A stretch of DNA of 33,958 bases from Nitrospira sp. UBA6493 (GCA_002435325.1 DJMJ01000042.1:119615-153572), one strand, 5' to 3'. Counted from the stretch's first letter, positions 18,381-26,492 are shown. Translations and numbers: made by a program. Notes: generated by a model from the letters alone, not told the origin.

Positions 18381-18939
18381 CATTTTTCAAACATGACTCT
18401 ACTTGGCAGGGAAGGCCAATCGATTTTTGCCGGGACCCGGCACGGCTCGACTGGCCCATCTAGCCATGAGAACCACTTCGCAAACCATCTCCTCCAACCG
18501 TCACCAACACACACCTGAGAACAGATGCGTTCTTTGCGTGGGGGCCGCACCTACTCCTAATTCGTACACTCACCCATCCCTATAGAACGTCTCTGCGTTA
18601 TTACAATCATCATTATCCGTTAAACACCCTTCCTTTCTGTCCGTAGGACCTTTCTCTCAACCGTCAAGAAAGAGCAAAAAAATGCTTTGCAAAATATAAG
18701 ACAGTCACTTTCTCAACCACTTAGAGATTCAGCTCCAGGATTTTTCATCCCCGCATAGCGTAGGGATTCGACTTCACACACTCCACCACTCCGTACAAAT
18801 TTTACCGGGTTCAAAATAAAAGAAGTCAATAAAAACAACATATTCCGTTCGGCATATTATTTGCTTAAGCCTATGCCTAGTTCACGACGTAGGGCCATGA
18901 ACTTCCGTCAGACCCGATCTTTTTAAAAGAGGTGAAACC
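18381..18939. other. AT-rich regulatory intergenic region
   Basis: 559 bp without a credible gene. It is clearly richer in A and T than its surroundings, especially 18590-18900. It contains the palindrome TGCCGGG-A-CCCGGCA (18428-18442), a weak ATCCC/GGGAT inverted repeat (18747-18767) about 85 bp upstream of the sigma-54-like site, and the sigma-54-like element itself. I tested it by eye for a c-di-GMP riboswitch and a tRNA and found neither. Confidence 0.6.
18850..18865 (+). promoter_or_regulatory. Candidate sigma-54 (RpoN) promoter
   Basis: CGGCATATTATTTGCT has the obligatory GG-N10-GC spacing (GG 18851-18852, GC 18863-18864) and agrees with consensus yGGCAyr-N4-TTGCw at all but the first base and one weak position. 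It lies 75 bp before the ATG of the FN3 lipoprotein, in non-coding DNA with ample upstream space for an activator site. Confidence 0.55.
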
Positions 18940-19410
18940 ATGAGGTCTCAGATAACTCAACTAGTAGCTGCACTCTCCTCTTCAAATGGAAATAGAACTC
19001 TAAGCAGCAATTCTCTTGGAAGGCACTATTCAGTAATAACCTGCCCTTTCTTTCTCAAGTCAATTGCTGCCTGCTTCATCATATTCACCGCCGCACTCTT
19101 AACGGGCTGTGCGGGAGGCGGTGAAGGGGCACCTTCTATTTCATCTTCCAGCGGCGCAGCCGGAGCTACAGCTAACCTTGCCTGGGATCCGGTTTCAGAC
19201 CCAACTGTGTCTGGGTATTATGTGTATTACGGAACACAATCACCCGGGCAATCAGGATCCTGCTCCTACCAGTACTCGCAGTTTGTCTCATCGCCGACTG
19301 CAACACTGGTAAATCTTGCACCCAATACCCAATATTATTTTGCCGTAAGCGCCTATAACGGATTAGAGAGCTCCTGCTCAACGGAAGTTTCGACCACCAC
19401 TCCGATCTAG
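18940..19410 (+). CDS. Lipoprotein with one fibronectin type III domain
   Basis: 156 residues. ATG 18940 has AGAGGTG six nucleotides upstream. The hydrophobic signal (about 39-54) ends in the lipobox LLTGC with Cys57; the 38-residue polar stretch before it is unusually long for a lipoprotein signal. After a Gly/Ser linker (58-77), residues about 80-155 form a fibronectin type III domain: NLAWDPVSDPTVSGYYVYYG, then LAPNTQYYFAVSAYN and a final strand STEVSTTTP. Two Cys in the loop (GSCSYQY) and one near the end (ESSCSTE) may pair. Small exported FN3 proteins of this form are frequent in bacteria with EPS or exosortase systems. The sigma-54-like promoter suggests dedicated control. Confidence 0.82.
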   Translation: MRSQITQLVAALSSSNGNRTLSSNSLGRHYSVITCPFFLKSIAACFIIFTAALLTGCAGGGEGAPSISSSSGAAGATANLAWDPVSDPTVSGYYVYYGTQSPGQSGSCSYQYSQFVSSPTATLVNLAPNTQYYFAVSAYNGLESSCSTEVSTTTPI

Positions 19411-19725
19411 GCAGATATCCAAAGTTCCTCCTCATTAAGTAAACTCCGCCAGTAGCCGGTGGGCACTATGTCGCTCACCGGCTACTCCCACGCCTCACAA
19501 ATCCCAAAAATATTCAGAAACGGCCCCCATCAAACCGCCAGGTCCCAGCTTCGTACGTCCATTGTGACAACTATTGCTTCAAGGAGCCTTCAACACTCCC
19601 CAATCCCTTCATTGACTCCAAGAATTCGATTTGTTAGCCTCACCCTCCGCGGCCTTCCTGCCAATCTCTAAAACAGAGACGCATGTGCCGGTATCCGTGA
19701 GGTTCAATCCCTGAAAGGAGTTCCG
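19411..19725. other. Intergenic region between FN3 lipoprotein and tkt
   Basis: 315 bp. It holds the hairpin at 19451-19486 and the tkt ribosome binding site (AAAGGAG near 19714). The short frames present have no ribosome binding site or recognisable content. The sequence GGTTCAATCC near 19700 resembles a tRNA T-loop, but no cloverleaf can be built around it. Confidence 0.6.
19451..19486 (+). terminator. Hairpin after FN3 lipoprotein gene
   Basis: AGTAGCCGGTG (19451-19461) pairs perfectly with CACCGGCTACT (19476-19486); three more inner pairs including one G-U give a 14-bp stem with an eight-base loop. It lies 40 bp after the stop codon. There is no T-run, so termination may be inefficient or Rho-assisted. 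Confidence 0.55.
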
Positions 19726-21591
19726 ATGGCCAGTTCAGCCGTTTCTCCCGATACGCTCAATGCGCTTCACAATAAGGCAACCCACCTCCGCATCGAGAGC
19801 GTCCGAGCAACCACTGAAGCAGGCAGCGGCCATCCGTCCAGTTGCTGCTCCGCGGCTGACATTGTCGCGACCCTCTTCTTCTCCGTCATGCGCTACGACC
19901 CCAAGAATCCCAAGGCCCCAAACAGCGATCGGTTTGTCCTTTCGAAAGGCCACGCCGCACCATTGCTCTACGCGGCCTGGGCTGAAGCCGGCCTATTTCC
20001 CAAAAGCGACCTCTTAAAACTACGCACCCTGGCATCCGACCTCGAAGGACACCCGACGCCACGCTTGTCCTTTGTTGACATGGCGACAGGCTCACTCGGA
20101 CAGGGTTTGCCTGTGGGAATCGGCATCGCCTTGAACGCCAAATCAGTCGATAAACTCGACCATCGCACCTACGTCCTCATGGGCGATGGGGAATCCGTCG
20201 AGGGATCCGTATGGGAAGCAGCGGAAGTCGCGCGCCATCACGGGCTGGATAATCTCTGCGCCATCGTCGATGTGAACCGGTTGGGACAGAGCGATCCGAC
20301 GATGCTGCAACATAACATGGAGGGGTATCGAGCCCGCTGGGCCGGGTTTGGATGGCACGCCATCGTGGTCGATGGACACGATATTGCCGCCCTCCTTGCT
20401 GCGTTCGATGAAGCCGCGCGCACCAAAGGCAAACCCACTGTGCTGCTCGCCAAGACATTTAAGGGGCACGGAATCTTGTTCATGGCAGACAGCCCAAGCT
20501 GGCATGGCAAGCCCGTCCCCAAAGGTGAAGAGACTCAAAAAGCCATTGACGAATTGACCAAGCAACTCAAGCCAGCGACGGGGGCTCTCCAGATCACAAA
20601 ACCGGCAGCCCCGGCGCCAGCCACAACCACGATCACCGCGCTGCCGCCATCACCGTACAAGCCTGGCGATGCCGTAGCCACGCGCGAGGCCTTTGGGGCA
20701 GCGCTTGAAGCCTTGGGGGGCGTCAACTCCTCGGTGGTCGGCCTGGATGCCGACGTGAAAAACTCGACCTACACCGATAAGTTCGGAAAGAAATTTCCCA
20801 ACCGGTTCTTCGAAAACTTCATTGCTGAACAAAACATGCTGGGCGCAGCCGCCGGGCTGGCGGCCTGCGGCAAGGTGCCCTTCGTCGCTACCTTTGCGGC
20901 TTTTTTCACGCGCGCGTACGACTTCATTCGCATGGCGGCCATTAGCCAATCCAACATCAAGCTAGTGGGCACACACGTGGGGGTCAGCATCGGTGAAGAC
21001 GGCCCCTCCCAAATGGGACTTGAAGACATCGCCATGATGGCGGCACAGCCTGGCGTGGTCGTCCTCTATCCTTCCGATGCCACCTGCACCTATCGCCTGG
21101 TCGAAGCCGCCGCCAACCATCGCGGCATGGTCTATATCCGCGCAGGGCGACCGAAATCACCGGTCCTCTATGGAGCAGAGGAAACGTTCCCCATCGGCAG
21201 CAGCAAGGTGCTTCGAAAAAGTGCGACCGACGCCCTGACAATTGTCGCCGCAGGCGTGACGCTCTTTGAAGCCCTCAAGGCGCACGATCAATTGAAAGCA
21301 GCGGGGATCGCCGTTCGCGTCATCGATCTCTACAGCATCGCCCCCATCGACCGCGCCACCCTTCTTGAGAGCGCGCGCGCCACACAGGGACGGCTGCTCA
21401 CCGTCGAAGACCATTATGCGCACGGCGGCTTGGGCGATGCCGTCCTGAGCGCGGTTGCGACCGAAGGCGTGAAGGTTCACAAGTTGGCCGTCCGCACCAT
21501 TCCCCACAGCGGCAAGCCAGACGAACTCGTCGATCACTTTGGCATCGGAGCACGATCCATTGTCGAAGCGGCCACCCACATCGTCAAGTAA
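19726..21591 (+). CDS. tkt: Transketolase, single-chain
   Basis: 621 residues, start supported by AAAGGAG seven nucleotides before ATG 19726. It transfers two-carbon ketol units in the Calvin/pentose-phosphate routes using thiamine diphosphate. The N-terminal domain has SGHPSSCCSAADI (33-45), KGHAAPL and the TPP/metal motif GDGESVEG ... IVDVNRLGQ (about 152-187). The middle domain has the activating glutamate in NFIAEQNMLGAAAG (about 368) and the C-terminal domain ends with HSGKPDELVDHFG. At about 620 residues it resembles the animal/archaeal-type enzymes rather than the 660-residue E. coli TktA. The 3' end overlaps the start of the Crp/Fnr gene. Confidence 0.95.
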   Translation: MASSAVSPDTLNALHNKATHLRIESVRATTEAGSGHPSSCCSAADIVATLFFSVMRYDPKNPKAPNSDRFVLSKGHAAPLLYAAWAEAGLFPKSDLLKLRTLASDLEGHPTPRLSFVDMATGSLGQGLPVGIGIALNAKSVDKLDHRTYVLMGDGESVEGSVWEAAEVARHHGLDNLCAIVDVNRLGQSDPTMLQHNMEGYRARWAGFGWHAIVVDGHDIAALLAAFDEAARTKGKPTVLLAKTFKGHGILFMADSPSWHGKPVPKGEETQKAIDELTKQLKPATGALQITKPAAPAPATTTITALPPSPYKPGDAVATREAFGAALEALGGVNSSVVGLDADVKNSTYTDKFGKKFPNRFFENFIAEQNMLGAAAGLAACGKVPFVATFAAFFTRAYDFIRMAAISQSNIKLVGTHVGVSIGEDGPSQMGLEDIAMMAAQPGVVVLYPSDATCTYRLVEAAANHRGMVYIRAGRPKSPVLYGAEETFPIGSSKVLRKSATDALTIVAAGVTLFEALKAHDQLKAAGIAVRVIDLYSIAPIDRATLLESARATQGRLLTVEDHYAHGGLGDAVLSAVATEGVKVHKLAVRTIPHSGKPDELVDHFGIGARSIVEAATHIVK

Positions 21592-22288
21592 TCGGTCGAG
21601 TTCATCGCCCCCGGATGAACTCGACCATATCCCTCTGCTGAATATCCTTTCCAGCGCAGACCGCCTGCGCGTACTGCAAGACTTGACCGAACAGCGCTAC
21701 ACCAAAAAAGATGTGATCTTCCGCGAAGGCGACCCGACCGAATACTTCCACATTGTGAAGGAAGGCACGGTAAAGTGCGTGAAATCGACGCCGGACGGAA
21801 AAGAATGCACGTTGAAAATGCTGATGCCCGGCGATCTCTTTTGTTGCGACGCCGCCGCGTTCGAAGGAGCCGCTCACCCCGGCACCGCCCAGCCCATGGG
21901 CGATGTCAGCATCCTCCGCATGAACAAGAAAGCCTACTTCGAGATGCTGCGACGGAACCCTGAAGCCGCGATCGAAGTCATTAAACACCTTGGGAATCGT
22001 CTCAACGAGGCCCAGGAAAAGGCCAAGGTGCTCGCACTCGACCGGGCCGACCAACGGCTCGCGTCATTGCTGGTAGACCTCGCCACACGCAATGGCATCA
22101 AGGACCCCCAGGGCATCAAGCTCCCCATGCGCCTCACCAGGCAGGACATGGCCAATATGGTTGGAACAACGACCGAAACGGCCATTCGCATCATGAGCCG
22201 GTTCAAGCGCGATCGGCTGGTCTCCGGCACCGCCACTCGCCTCATCATCCGGGATCTGGCCCGATTAAAAGTGATCGCCTCGGCCTAA
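21560..22288 (+). CDS. Crp/Fnr-family transcriptional regulator
   Basis: 242 residues from a TTG at 21560, nine nucleotides after GGAG; TTG 21539 is an alternative. No ATG exists before the cyclic-nucleotide-binding-like domain, so the start is uncertain, but either choice overlaps tkt. A Ser/Pro-rich lead (1-18) is followed by the sensor barrel (about 25-135: IFREGDPTEYFHIVKEGTVK, MLMPGDLFCCDAAAF), the long dimer helix and a winged helix with LTRQDMANMVGTTTETAIRIMSRFK. No N-terminal Fnr-type Cys cluster exists. In the recognition helix the conserved Glu and Arg (T-E-T-A-I-R) are kept, while the Ser of Fnr is Ile. The operator-like palindrome and nirK follow at once, so it probably controls nirK. 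Confidence 0.88.
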   Translation: MSKRPPTSSSNRSSSSPPDELDHIPLLNILSSADRLRVLQDLTEQRYTKKDVIFREGDPTEYFHIVKEGTVKCVKSTPDGKECTLKMLMPGDLFCCDAAAFEGAAHPGTAQPMGDVSILRMNKKAYFEMLRRNPEAAIEVIKHLGNRLNEAQEKAKVLALDRADQRLASLLVDLATRNGIKDPQGIKLPMRLTRQDMANMVGTTTETAIRIMSRFKRDRLVSGTATRLIIRDLARLKVIASA

Positions 22289-22318
22289 CTGATTGATACG
22301 CCTCGTTTCCTGAATATT

Positions 22319-22344
22319 AATAATATGATGTGCGTCATATTATT
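22319..22344 (+). promoter_or_regulatory. Crp/Fnr-type palindromic operator upstream of nirK
   Basis: AATAATATGA-TGTGCG-TCATATTATT: perfect 10-bp arms around six bases. The core ATGA-N6-TCAT has exactly the geometry of Crp (GTGA-N6-TCAC) and Fnr (TTGA-N6-TCAA) sites. It lies 31 bp after the regulator gene and about 119 bp before the nirK ATG. Confidence 0.75.
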
Positions 22345-22462
22345 TCTCTGGTAACCTCCGTATCCTCTCTCTACAAGCTGGCGCTTGGATTGGGCATTGA
22401 AGCCCGCAGACGTTCACCGGACACATCCGGCATATTTTCAACCATACCGAGAGGAGTGCATC

Positions 22463-23428
22463 ATGAACGGAGATAGATCACACCAGTTCGTCGCCATGAC
22501 AGGAGCGATCGCCATCGCCCTGGCTGGGACATTCGGCCTTTCGCCTGCCGCTCTGGCCAAAAACCATGACATTCATATGACCGCTGTTGAATCCGACATC
22601 ATCATCGATGGCGGAGGCGAGAAGTATGCCGCCTGGACGTTCAACGGCACGATGCCGGGACCGGTCGTCCGCGTCACCGAAGGCGACACGATCAACTTTA
22701 CCCTGACCAACCCGGCCTCGAATAAGAATCCGCATGCCATGGACTTTCATGCAGCGGAGATCGACTTCTTGAAGAACTACAAGGCCATCAATGCCGGCGA
22801 AACGATCAGCTACACCTTTGTGGCCAAGAAACCGGGGATCTTCTACTACCACTGCGGTGCGCCTCCCATGATTCAGCACATTGCCCGAGGTATGTTCGGC
22901 GCCATCATCGTAGATCCCAAGGACGCCAAAGCCTTGCCCAAAGCGGATCGGGAATACGTGCTGATTCAGTCGGAGTATTTCAAGAACCCCAATGACGTAC
23001 AAGCCATGTTCGACAGGAAGTTCGACGGCATGATGTTCAACGGCGGCGTCTTCAAATATCACCCGTTCGTCACAGGCGGCGGAAAGCTCGATGCGAAGCC
23101 CGGAGAGCGGGTACGAATCTACTTCGTAAACGCCGGGCCCAATGAATTTTCGTCCTTCCACCCGATCGGTGAAATCTGGGACAACGTGTATGAGAGTGGA
23201 AATCCCGCAAACAAGCTGACTGGCGTACAAACCTACGTCGTGGGCCCTGGAAGCGCCGCGACCTTCGATGTCGTGGTCGATTCGGCCGGCGCCTATCCGC
23301 TGGTCACCCACTCACTGACCGGCGGGCTCCGTGGCGCCATCGCCGTCCTCTTGGCCTCCCCCGATGCCAAACCCTCGACGGACCTGATGCCCATGGTTCC
23401 GTGGGAACTGCCGGCAAAAACCAAGTAA
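22463..23428 (+). CDS. nirK: Copper-containing nitrite reductase (NO-forming)
   Basis: 321 residues. ATG 22463 has GAGGAG six nucleotides upstream, and a signal peptide of about 32 residues (ending AALA) follows. It reduces nitrite to nitric oxide in the periplasm. Two cupredoxin domains are seen. Type 1 copper ligands are His91, Cys131, His139 and Met144; type 2 ligands are His96, His130 and His283; the catalytic pair is Asp94 and probably His233. The second-domain motif is HPIGEIWD, as in the short NirK of ammonia oxidisers and Nitrospira, instead of the HLIGGHGD of denitrifier NirK. No cytochrome or extra cupredoxin domain is fused, so electrons must come from a separate carrier. It is followed by a strong hairpin. 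Confidence 0.92.
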   Translation: MNGDRSHQFVAMTGAIAIALAGTFGLSPAALAKNHDIHMTAVESDIIIDGGGEKYAAWTFNGTMPGPVVRVTEGDTINFTLTNPASNKNPHAMDFHAAEIDFLKNYKAINAGETISYTFVAKKPGIFYYHCGAPPMIQHIARGMFGAIIVDPKDAKALPKADREYVLIQSEYFKNPNDVQAMFDRKFDGMMFNGGVFKYHPFVTGGGKLDAKPGERVRIYFVNAGPNEFSSFHPIGEIWDNVYESGNPANKLTGVQTYVVGPGSAATFDVVVDSAGAYPLVTHSLTGGLRGAIAVLLASPDAKPSTDLMPMVPWELPAKTK

Positions 23429-23441
23429 GATCCAACTCGAT

Positions 23442-23471
23442 GCTCCGGCTGATCTTACGATCAGCCGGAGC
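23442..23471 (+). terminator. Strong hairpin after nirK
   Basis: GCTCCGGCTGATC (23442-23454), loop TTAC, GATCAGCCGGAGC (23459-23471): a perfect 13-bp GC-rich stem 13 bp after the nirK stop, followed by the moderately T-rich GTATTATCC. It is probably a terminator or a 3'-end stabiliser that sets nirK apart from the four genes that follow. Confidence 0.65.
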
Positions 23472-23506
23472 GTATTATCCCCATCCCAAGGGTTCACTAA
23501 AGACCC

Positions 23507-23896
23507 ATGCCAAAGAGCCCCGCCATCCTACTCATCGCACTTGGCTTCCTCCTCTTCCTTTCCAGACACGAGACCGCACAGGCTGAATCGGCACATGACC
23601 GTGTCGCGTTGATGCTCAGTGGCTCCGGCTGCCCCTCGATACGGCAACCTCTTACCACCGATCTTCAGAGTCACCCCGCGGTGCTGCATGTGGAGCCAGA
23701 CCTGATTCCTGACCACGTGCTGGTTGATCTCGCCAGAGAGCGCCTGACTCAAGAAGAACTTGCCGCCATCGTGAATGAGGTGATCGGTGGACGCCAATGC
23801 CACGCGGAGATCATGAAATCCTGCATTTCCGCAGAGCCGCCAAGCCGGCACTTCGACCCCGCTCAACCGGCCGCTGAACAAGCTCATTCTCACTGA
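23507..23896 (+). CDS. Exported HMA-like (copper-chaperone-like) small protein
   Basis: 129 residues. A signal peptide (1-26, ending AQA) is followed by about 70 residues with the strand-helix-strand-strand-helix-strand order of heavy-metal-associated domains: VALMLSGSGCPSIRQPLTTDL, VLHVEPDLIPDHVLVDLA, LTQEELAAIVNEVIGG. In the place of the usual GMxCxxC it has SGSGCPSI, so only the first metal Cys (Cys42) is kept. Two further Cys (Cys98, Cys106, in RQCHAEIMKSC) and a terminal HSH could supply other ligands. A periplasmic role in copper handling for NirK is attractive but inferred. The ribosome binding site before ATG 23507 is weak. The next gene begins 10 nt after its stop. Confidence 0.6.
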   Translation: MPKSPAILLIALGFLLFLSRHETAQAESAHDRVALMLSGSGCPSIRQPLTTDLQSHPAVLHVEPDLIPDHVLVDLARERLTQEELAAIVNEVIGGRQCHAEIMKSCISAEPPSRHFDPAQPAAEQAHSH

Positions 23897-23906
23897 CGGA
23901 TGTCTC

Positions 23907-24539
23907 ATGCGGCCCTCTTATCGCACGTTCCTCTCACGCGGCTTCTCTTGCAGGCTCTACCTCTGGACGATCGCCCTCACGCTGCTCGGCCCGCTGCCGG
24001 CCCCGGCACAAGAAGCCCTGCTTGAAGTCTTACCCCTGCGGCCATTCAACTTCGACGTGGCACTACGCCAGCAATCGTTCGCGCCCAACGATCGGGAGGT
24101 AACGCTGCAGGCCGGCGTGACGGCGTTACGGTATGGCGATGGAGAGGTGCGGGTCGGCTATCAATATTTCAGTATTCACACCGACGACTTTCAAACCGAT
24201 CAACATGCGCTGTTTCTCAACCCTCGCTGGAACAACGTCCTGGACCTTCTTGACTTTCCGGCGTCCATGCCGATCAGACGCATCCTCAAGCATCTCTTTT
24301 TCGGCCCGCTCGAAGACCGCGCCGTTCCCTATGTCGGCGCCCTGATCGGCACCGTAATCTCCGGGCAAGGACGCACCTCGCCAGGCCTGCTCTACGGCGG
24401 CCAAACCGGTGTGCGCTTTCCGGTGGCCCGCGGCATCTCACTCGATTTAAGCCTGCAATACACACAGTATGACGTCAATTTTCGTGGGGAAGCGGGGCAA
24501 TCACAGCAATGGCTGTTTCTAACCGGATTCCGATACTGA
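23907..24539 (+). CDS. Outer-membrane beta-barrel protein of unknown function
   Basis: 210 residues. Signal peptide 1-35 (LYLWTIALTLLGPLPAPAQ). The mature part alternates hydrophobic and polar residues in repeated strands (VTLQAGVTALRYGDGEVRVG, PGLLYGGQTGVRFPV, ISLDLSLQYTQYDV) and ends in the aromatic FLTGFRY, the C-terminal signature that the BAM machinery recognises. About eight strands fit this length. A segment about 100-145 (RRILKHLFFGPLEDRAVPYVG) could be an external or periplasmic loop. It sits between the HMA-like protein and the solute-binding lipoprotein in what looks like one transcription unit. Ligand and function are not evident. Confidence 0.7.
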   Translation: MRPSYRTFLSRGFSCRLYLWTIALTLLGPLPAPAQEALLEVLPLRPFNFDVALRQQSFAPNDREVTLQAGVTALRYGDGEVRVGYQYFSIHTDDFQTDQHALFLNPRWNNVLDLLDFPASMPIRRILKHLFFGPLEDRAVPYVGALIGTVISGQGRTSPGLLYGGQTGVRFPVARGISLDLSLQYTQYDVNFRGEAGQSQQWLFLTGFRY

Positions 24540-24556
24540 GCCGATTCTGGCGAACA

Positions 24557-25630
24557 ATGCGTCAGCCCTTCGGGATGAGGAGCCACCTAGCATCCGTCAC
24601 AGCACCCTTTCGGCCTCGGTGGCATCTGATGCCTCTCGCCGCCACCCTGCTGTGCGTGCTTCCCCTGATGCAGGGCTGTGGCCTGATCTTCGATGCCGTG
24701 CACCAAATCTATCCCGTGACGGCCAACGAAATAGATAAGATCTGCCGGCGGCAGCAAGTCCAGGTCGGGATGGCGGTAGAGCCCTTTCGGCCATTCGTGT
24801 TTCCTGCCATCTGGACCGACGAAGGCGCCCGAGTCACCGGACTTGATACCGAACTGGCGCGCGCCATCAGCGAGGCGCTCGCGGTCCATTGCGGCACCCC
24901 CGTCACCCCAATCTTGCACCTGGTTCGATTCCGGGATCTCTTTCTGCTCTTGAACGAGGGACAAGTGGATTTCTTCGTCTCCGCCGTGGTCACCGGAACA
25001 CCTTCGCCAGGCCGGGCCGGACTCGCGTATTCCACACCGTATTTTTCACAAGGAGGCCTCGGCGCAATTGCCATACGCAGGGAGATCATCGACAGAATCC
25101 AAGCGCGCTTCGGAGCGGCTGATCGAACCACGGGGCGGGAACAGCTTCTGAATGGACTGACCGTCGCCGTCCAAGACAGTACGGCCGCACACCTCTATGC
25201 CGAAGCCAGACTCACCGCCGCCAGACTGCTCGTGTGCGATTCGCTTCCCGCGGCCTTCGAACATGCCGCCGCCGGCGTCTCGCCGGCGATCGATGTGATT
25301 GTCGGCGCGCACCCGGTCCTGAACTTCATGGTCAAGACGACCCGCCGGGACTGGCAGCTGTTGATGAAGGACGAGCAGACCCCGCTGCAGTTCACACAGG
25401 CCGATTATGCCGTCGCGATGGCGGAAGAAAGCTATGCCTTGCGCTGGCTTGTCAACGACGTTATTTTTCGGCTCCAGGAATCGGGCCGGCTCGAACAGAT
25501 GCGGCATCGCTGGATCGACGAAACCTATGCCTACCCGCGCCGGGCCGCGACGGAAGGGCTGCCGTTCGATGTGCAAAAGATGCCGGCCCACTATGCCCAA
25601 GGCGCCTGCCGGGAATTATCGTCACGCTGA
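24557..25630 (+). CDS. Solute-binding lipoprotein (family 3 type), no ABC partner nearby
   Basis: 357 residues from ATG 24557; ATG 24509 (overlapping the barrel gene) and 24575 are alternatives, none with a good ribosome binding site. The lipobox LMQGC places the lipid on Cys41. The mature part matches the family 3 periplasmic-binding fold: VQVGMAVEPFRPFVF, GLDTELARAISEAL, FLLLNEGQVDFFVSAV, YSTPYFSQGGLGAIA, GLTVAVQDSTAAHLYAE, then a C-terminal part ending LEQMRHRWIDE. No permease or ATPase gene is next to it, so a sensing or scavenging role in this exported cassette is more likely than standard ABC import. What it binds is unknown. It is followed 19 nt later by the DUF3365 gene. Confidence 0.8.
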   Translation: MRQPFGMRSHLASVTAPFRPRWHLMPLAATLLCVLPLMQGCGLIFDAVHQIYPVTANEIDKICRRQQVQVGMAVEPFRPFVFPAIWTDEGARVTGLDTELARAISEALAVHCGTPVTPILHLVRFRDLFLLLNEGQVDFFVSAVVTGTPSPGRAGLAYSTPYFSQGGLGAIAIRREIIDRIQARFGAADRTTGREQLLNGLTVAVQDSTAAHLYAEARLTAARLLVCDSLPAAFEHAAAGVSPAIDVIVGAHPVLNFMVKTTRRDWQLLMKDEQTPLQFTQADYAVAMAEESYALRWLVNDVIFRLQESGRLEQMRHRWIDETYAYPRRAATEGLPFDVQKMPAHYAQGACRELSSR

Positions 25631-25649
25631 GCGCAACACAGGAGGTTCT

Positions 25650-26405
25650 ATGATCCACCGTCCATGGCTCTCTCTCATCATCCTGGCAGTGGTGCTTGGC
25701 CTCCCCCCTGCGCAGGCGTCCCCGCCCGAACAGCTCCGCGCCGAAGCCGAAGAAACCGCCCGGCTTCTGGCTCGACTCCTCCAAGCCGGACGCCTGGCGA
25801 TCGAACAGAATCAGGCCTTGATCGACGATGTCCACACAGGAAACAAAGGATTTACGCCGGAGGTCTTTGAACGGCAGATGTACGAGATCTTTCGCCAACG
25901 GACGGGGATCGACCTCAGCGCGCTGGCCGTGAAACAAGCCCCTTTTGCGGTGCCATCGCAGGCTCGCACCCTCCTACCGGCCCTTATCGAGGCCAGCAAG
26001 GACGTCGTCCGCGACGCGCAAGTCGTTATCAATCAGCGCGGGATCGGATACAAGAATTTCATCCCTGCCACCTTCGGCAGCCAAGCCTCAGCGCGCTTCT
26101 CCAAACAGTCCCGCGTCCAGACCGCGATGCAACCTCGCAATCCCAAGAACGAGCCTGACGATTACGAGTCCTCCGTCCTCCACTGGCTATCGGGACGGCC
26201 AAATGGCGAGGCCTATGTCAGCGAGTTGACTGAATCAGGCAAGATCCTGCGAGTGATGATGCCGATTTATTATCAGCGGGAATGCCTCGCCTGCCACGGC
26301 GGCCCCAAAGGAGAATTGGATATCTCCGGCTATCCGAAAGAAGGCGCTCAGGAAGGAGCCCTCGCCGGCGCTATCAGCGTCAAGATTCCCTTGCGAGCCG
26401 AATGA
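25650..26405 (+). CDS. Exported DUF3365 (Tll0287-like) c-type heme protein
   Basis: 251 residues from ATG 25650, chosen because of GGAGG five nucleotides upstream (the frame is open earlier but inside the previous gene). Signal peptide 1-23 ends AQA. The DUF3365 domain fills the rest: long helices (25-60), the GxTPEVFERQMYEIF segment, and near the end YYQRECLACHGGPKGELDISGYP with the heme c motif C212-L-A-C215-H216. Proteins of this kind are heme-binding periplasmic domains, often sensors and sometimes attached to kinases or cyclases; here it is free-standing. It ends the cassette that follows nirK. Binding of NO, CO or O2 or an electron-transfer role is possible. Confidence 0.85.
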   Translation: MIHRPWLSLIILAVVLGLPPAQASPPEQLRAEAEETARLLARLLQAGRLAIEQNQALIDDVHTGNKGFTPEVFERQMYEIFRQRTGIDLSALAVKQAPFAVPSQARTLLPALIEASKDVVRDAQVVINQRGIGYKNFIPATFGSQASARFSKQSRVQTAMQPRNPKNEPDDYESSVLHWLSGRPNGEAYVSELTESGKILRVMMPIYYQRECLACHGGPKGELDISGYPKEGAQEGALAGAISVKIPLRAE

Positions 26406-26492
26406 GGCACCCACCATCCCATTCCCAGTGAGTGCCCCCCCTGATGCCGGCTTAGAGAGACCTTAGAGACCTTGTTGATGCGCCTTGCGGAG

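Noticed and set aside
18428..18442. TGCCGGG-A-CCCGGCA after a T-run as a terminator
   Set aside because: The T-run precedes the palindrome on the plus strand and becomes A after it on the minus strand, so it fits neither orientation.
18381..18939. Possible c-di-GMP (GEMM) riboswitch upstream of the FN3 gene
   Set aside because: I could not find the conserved core or paired elements by eye.
19690..19720. tRNA T-loop-like GGTTCAATCC before tkt
   Set aside because: No acceptor or anticodon stem can be formed around it.
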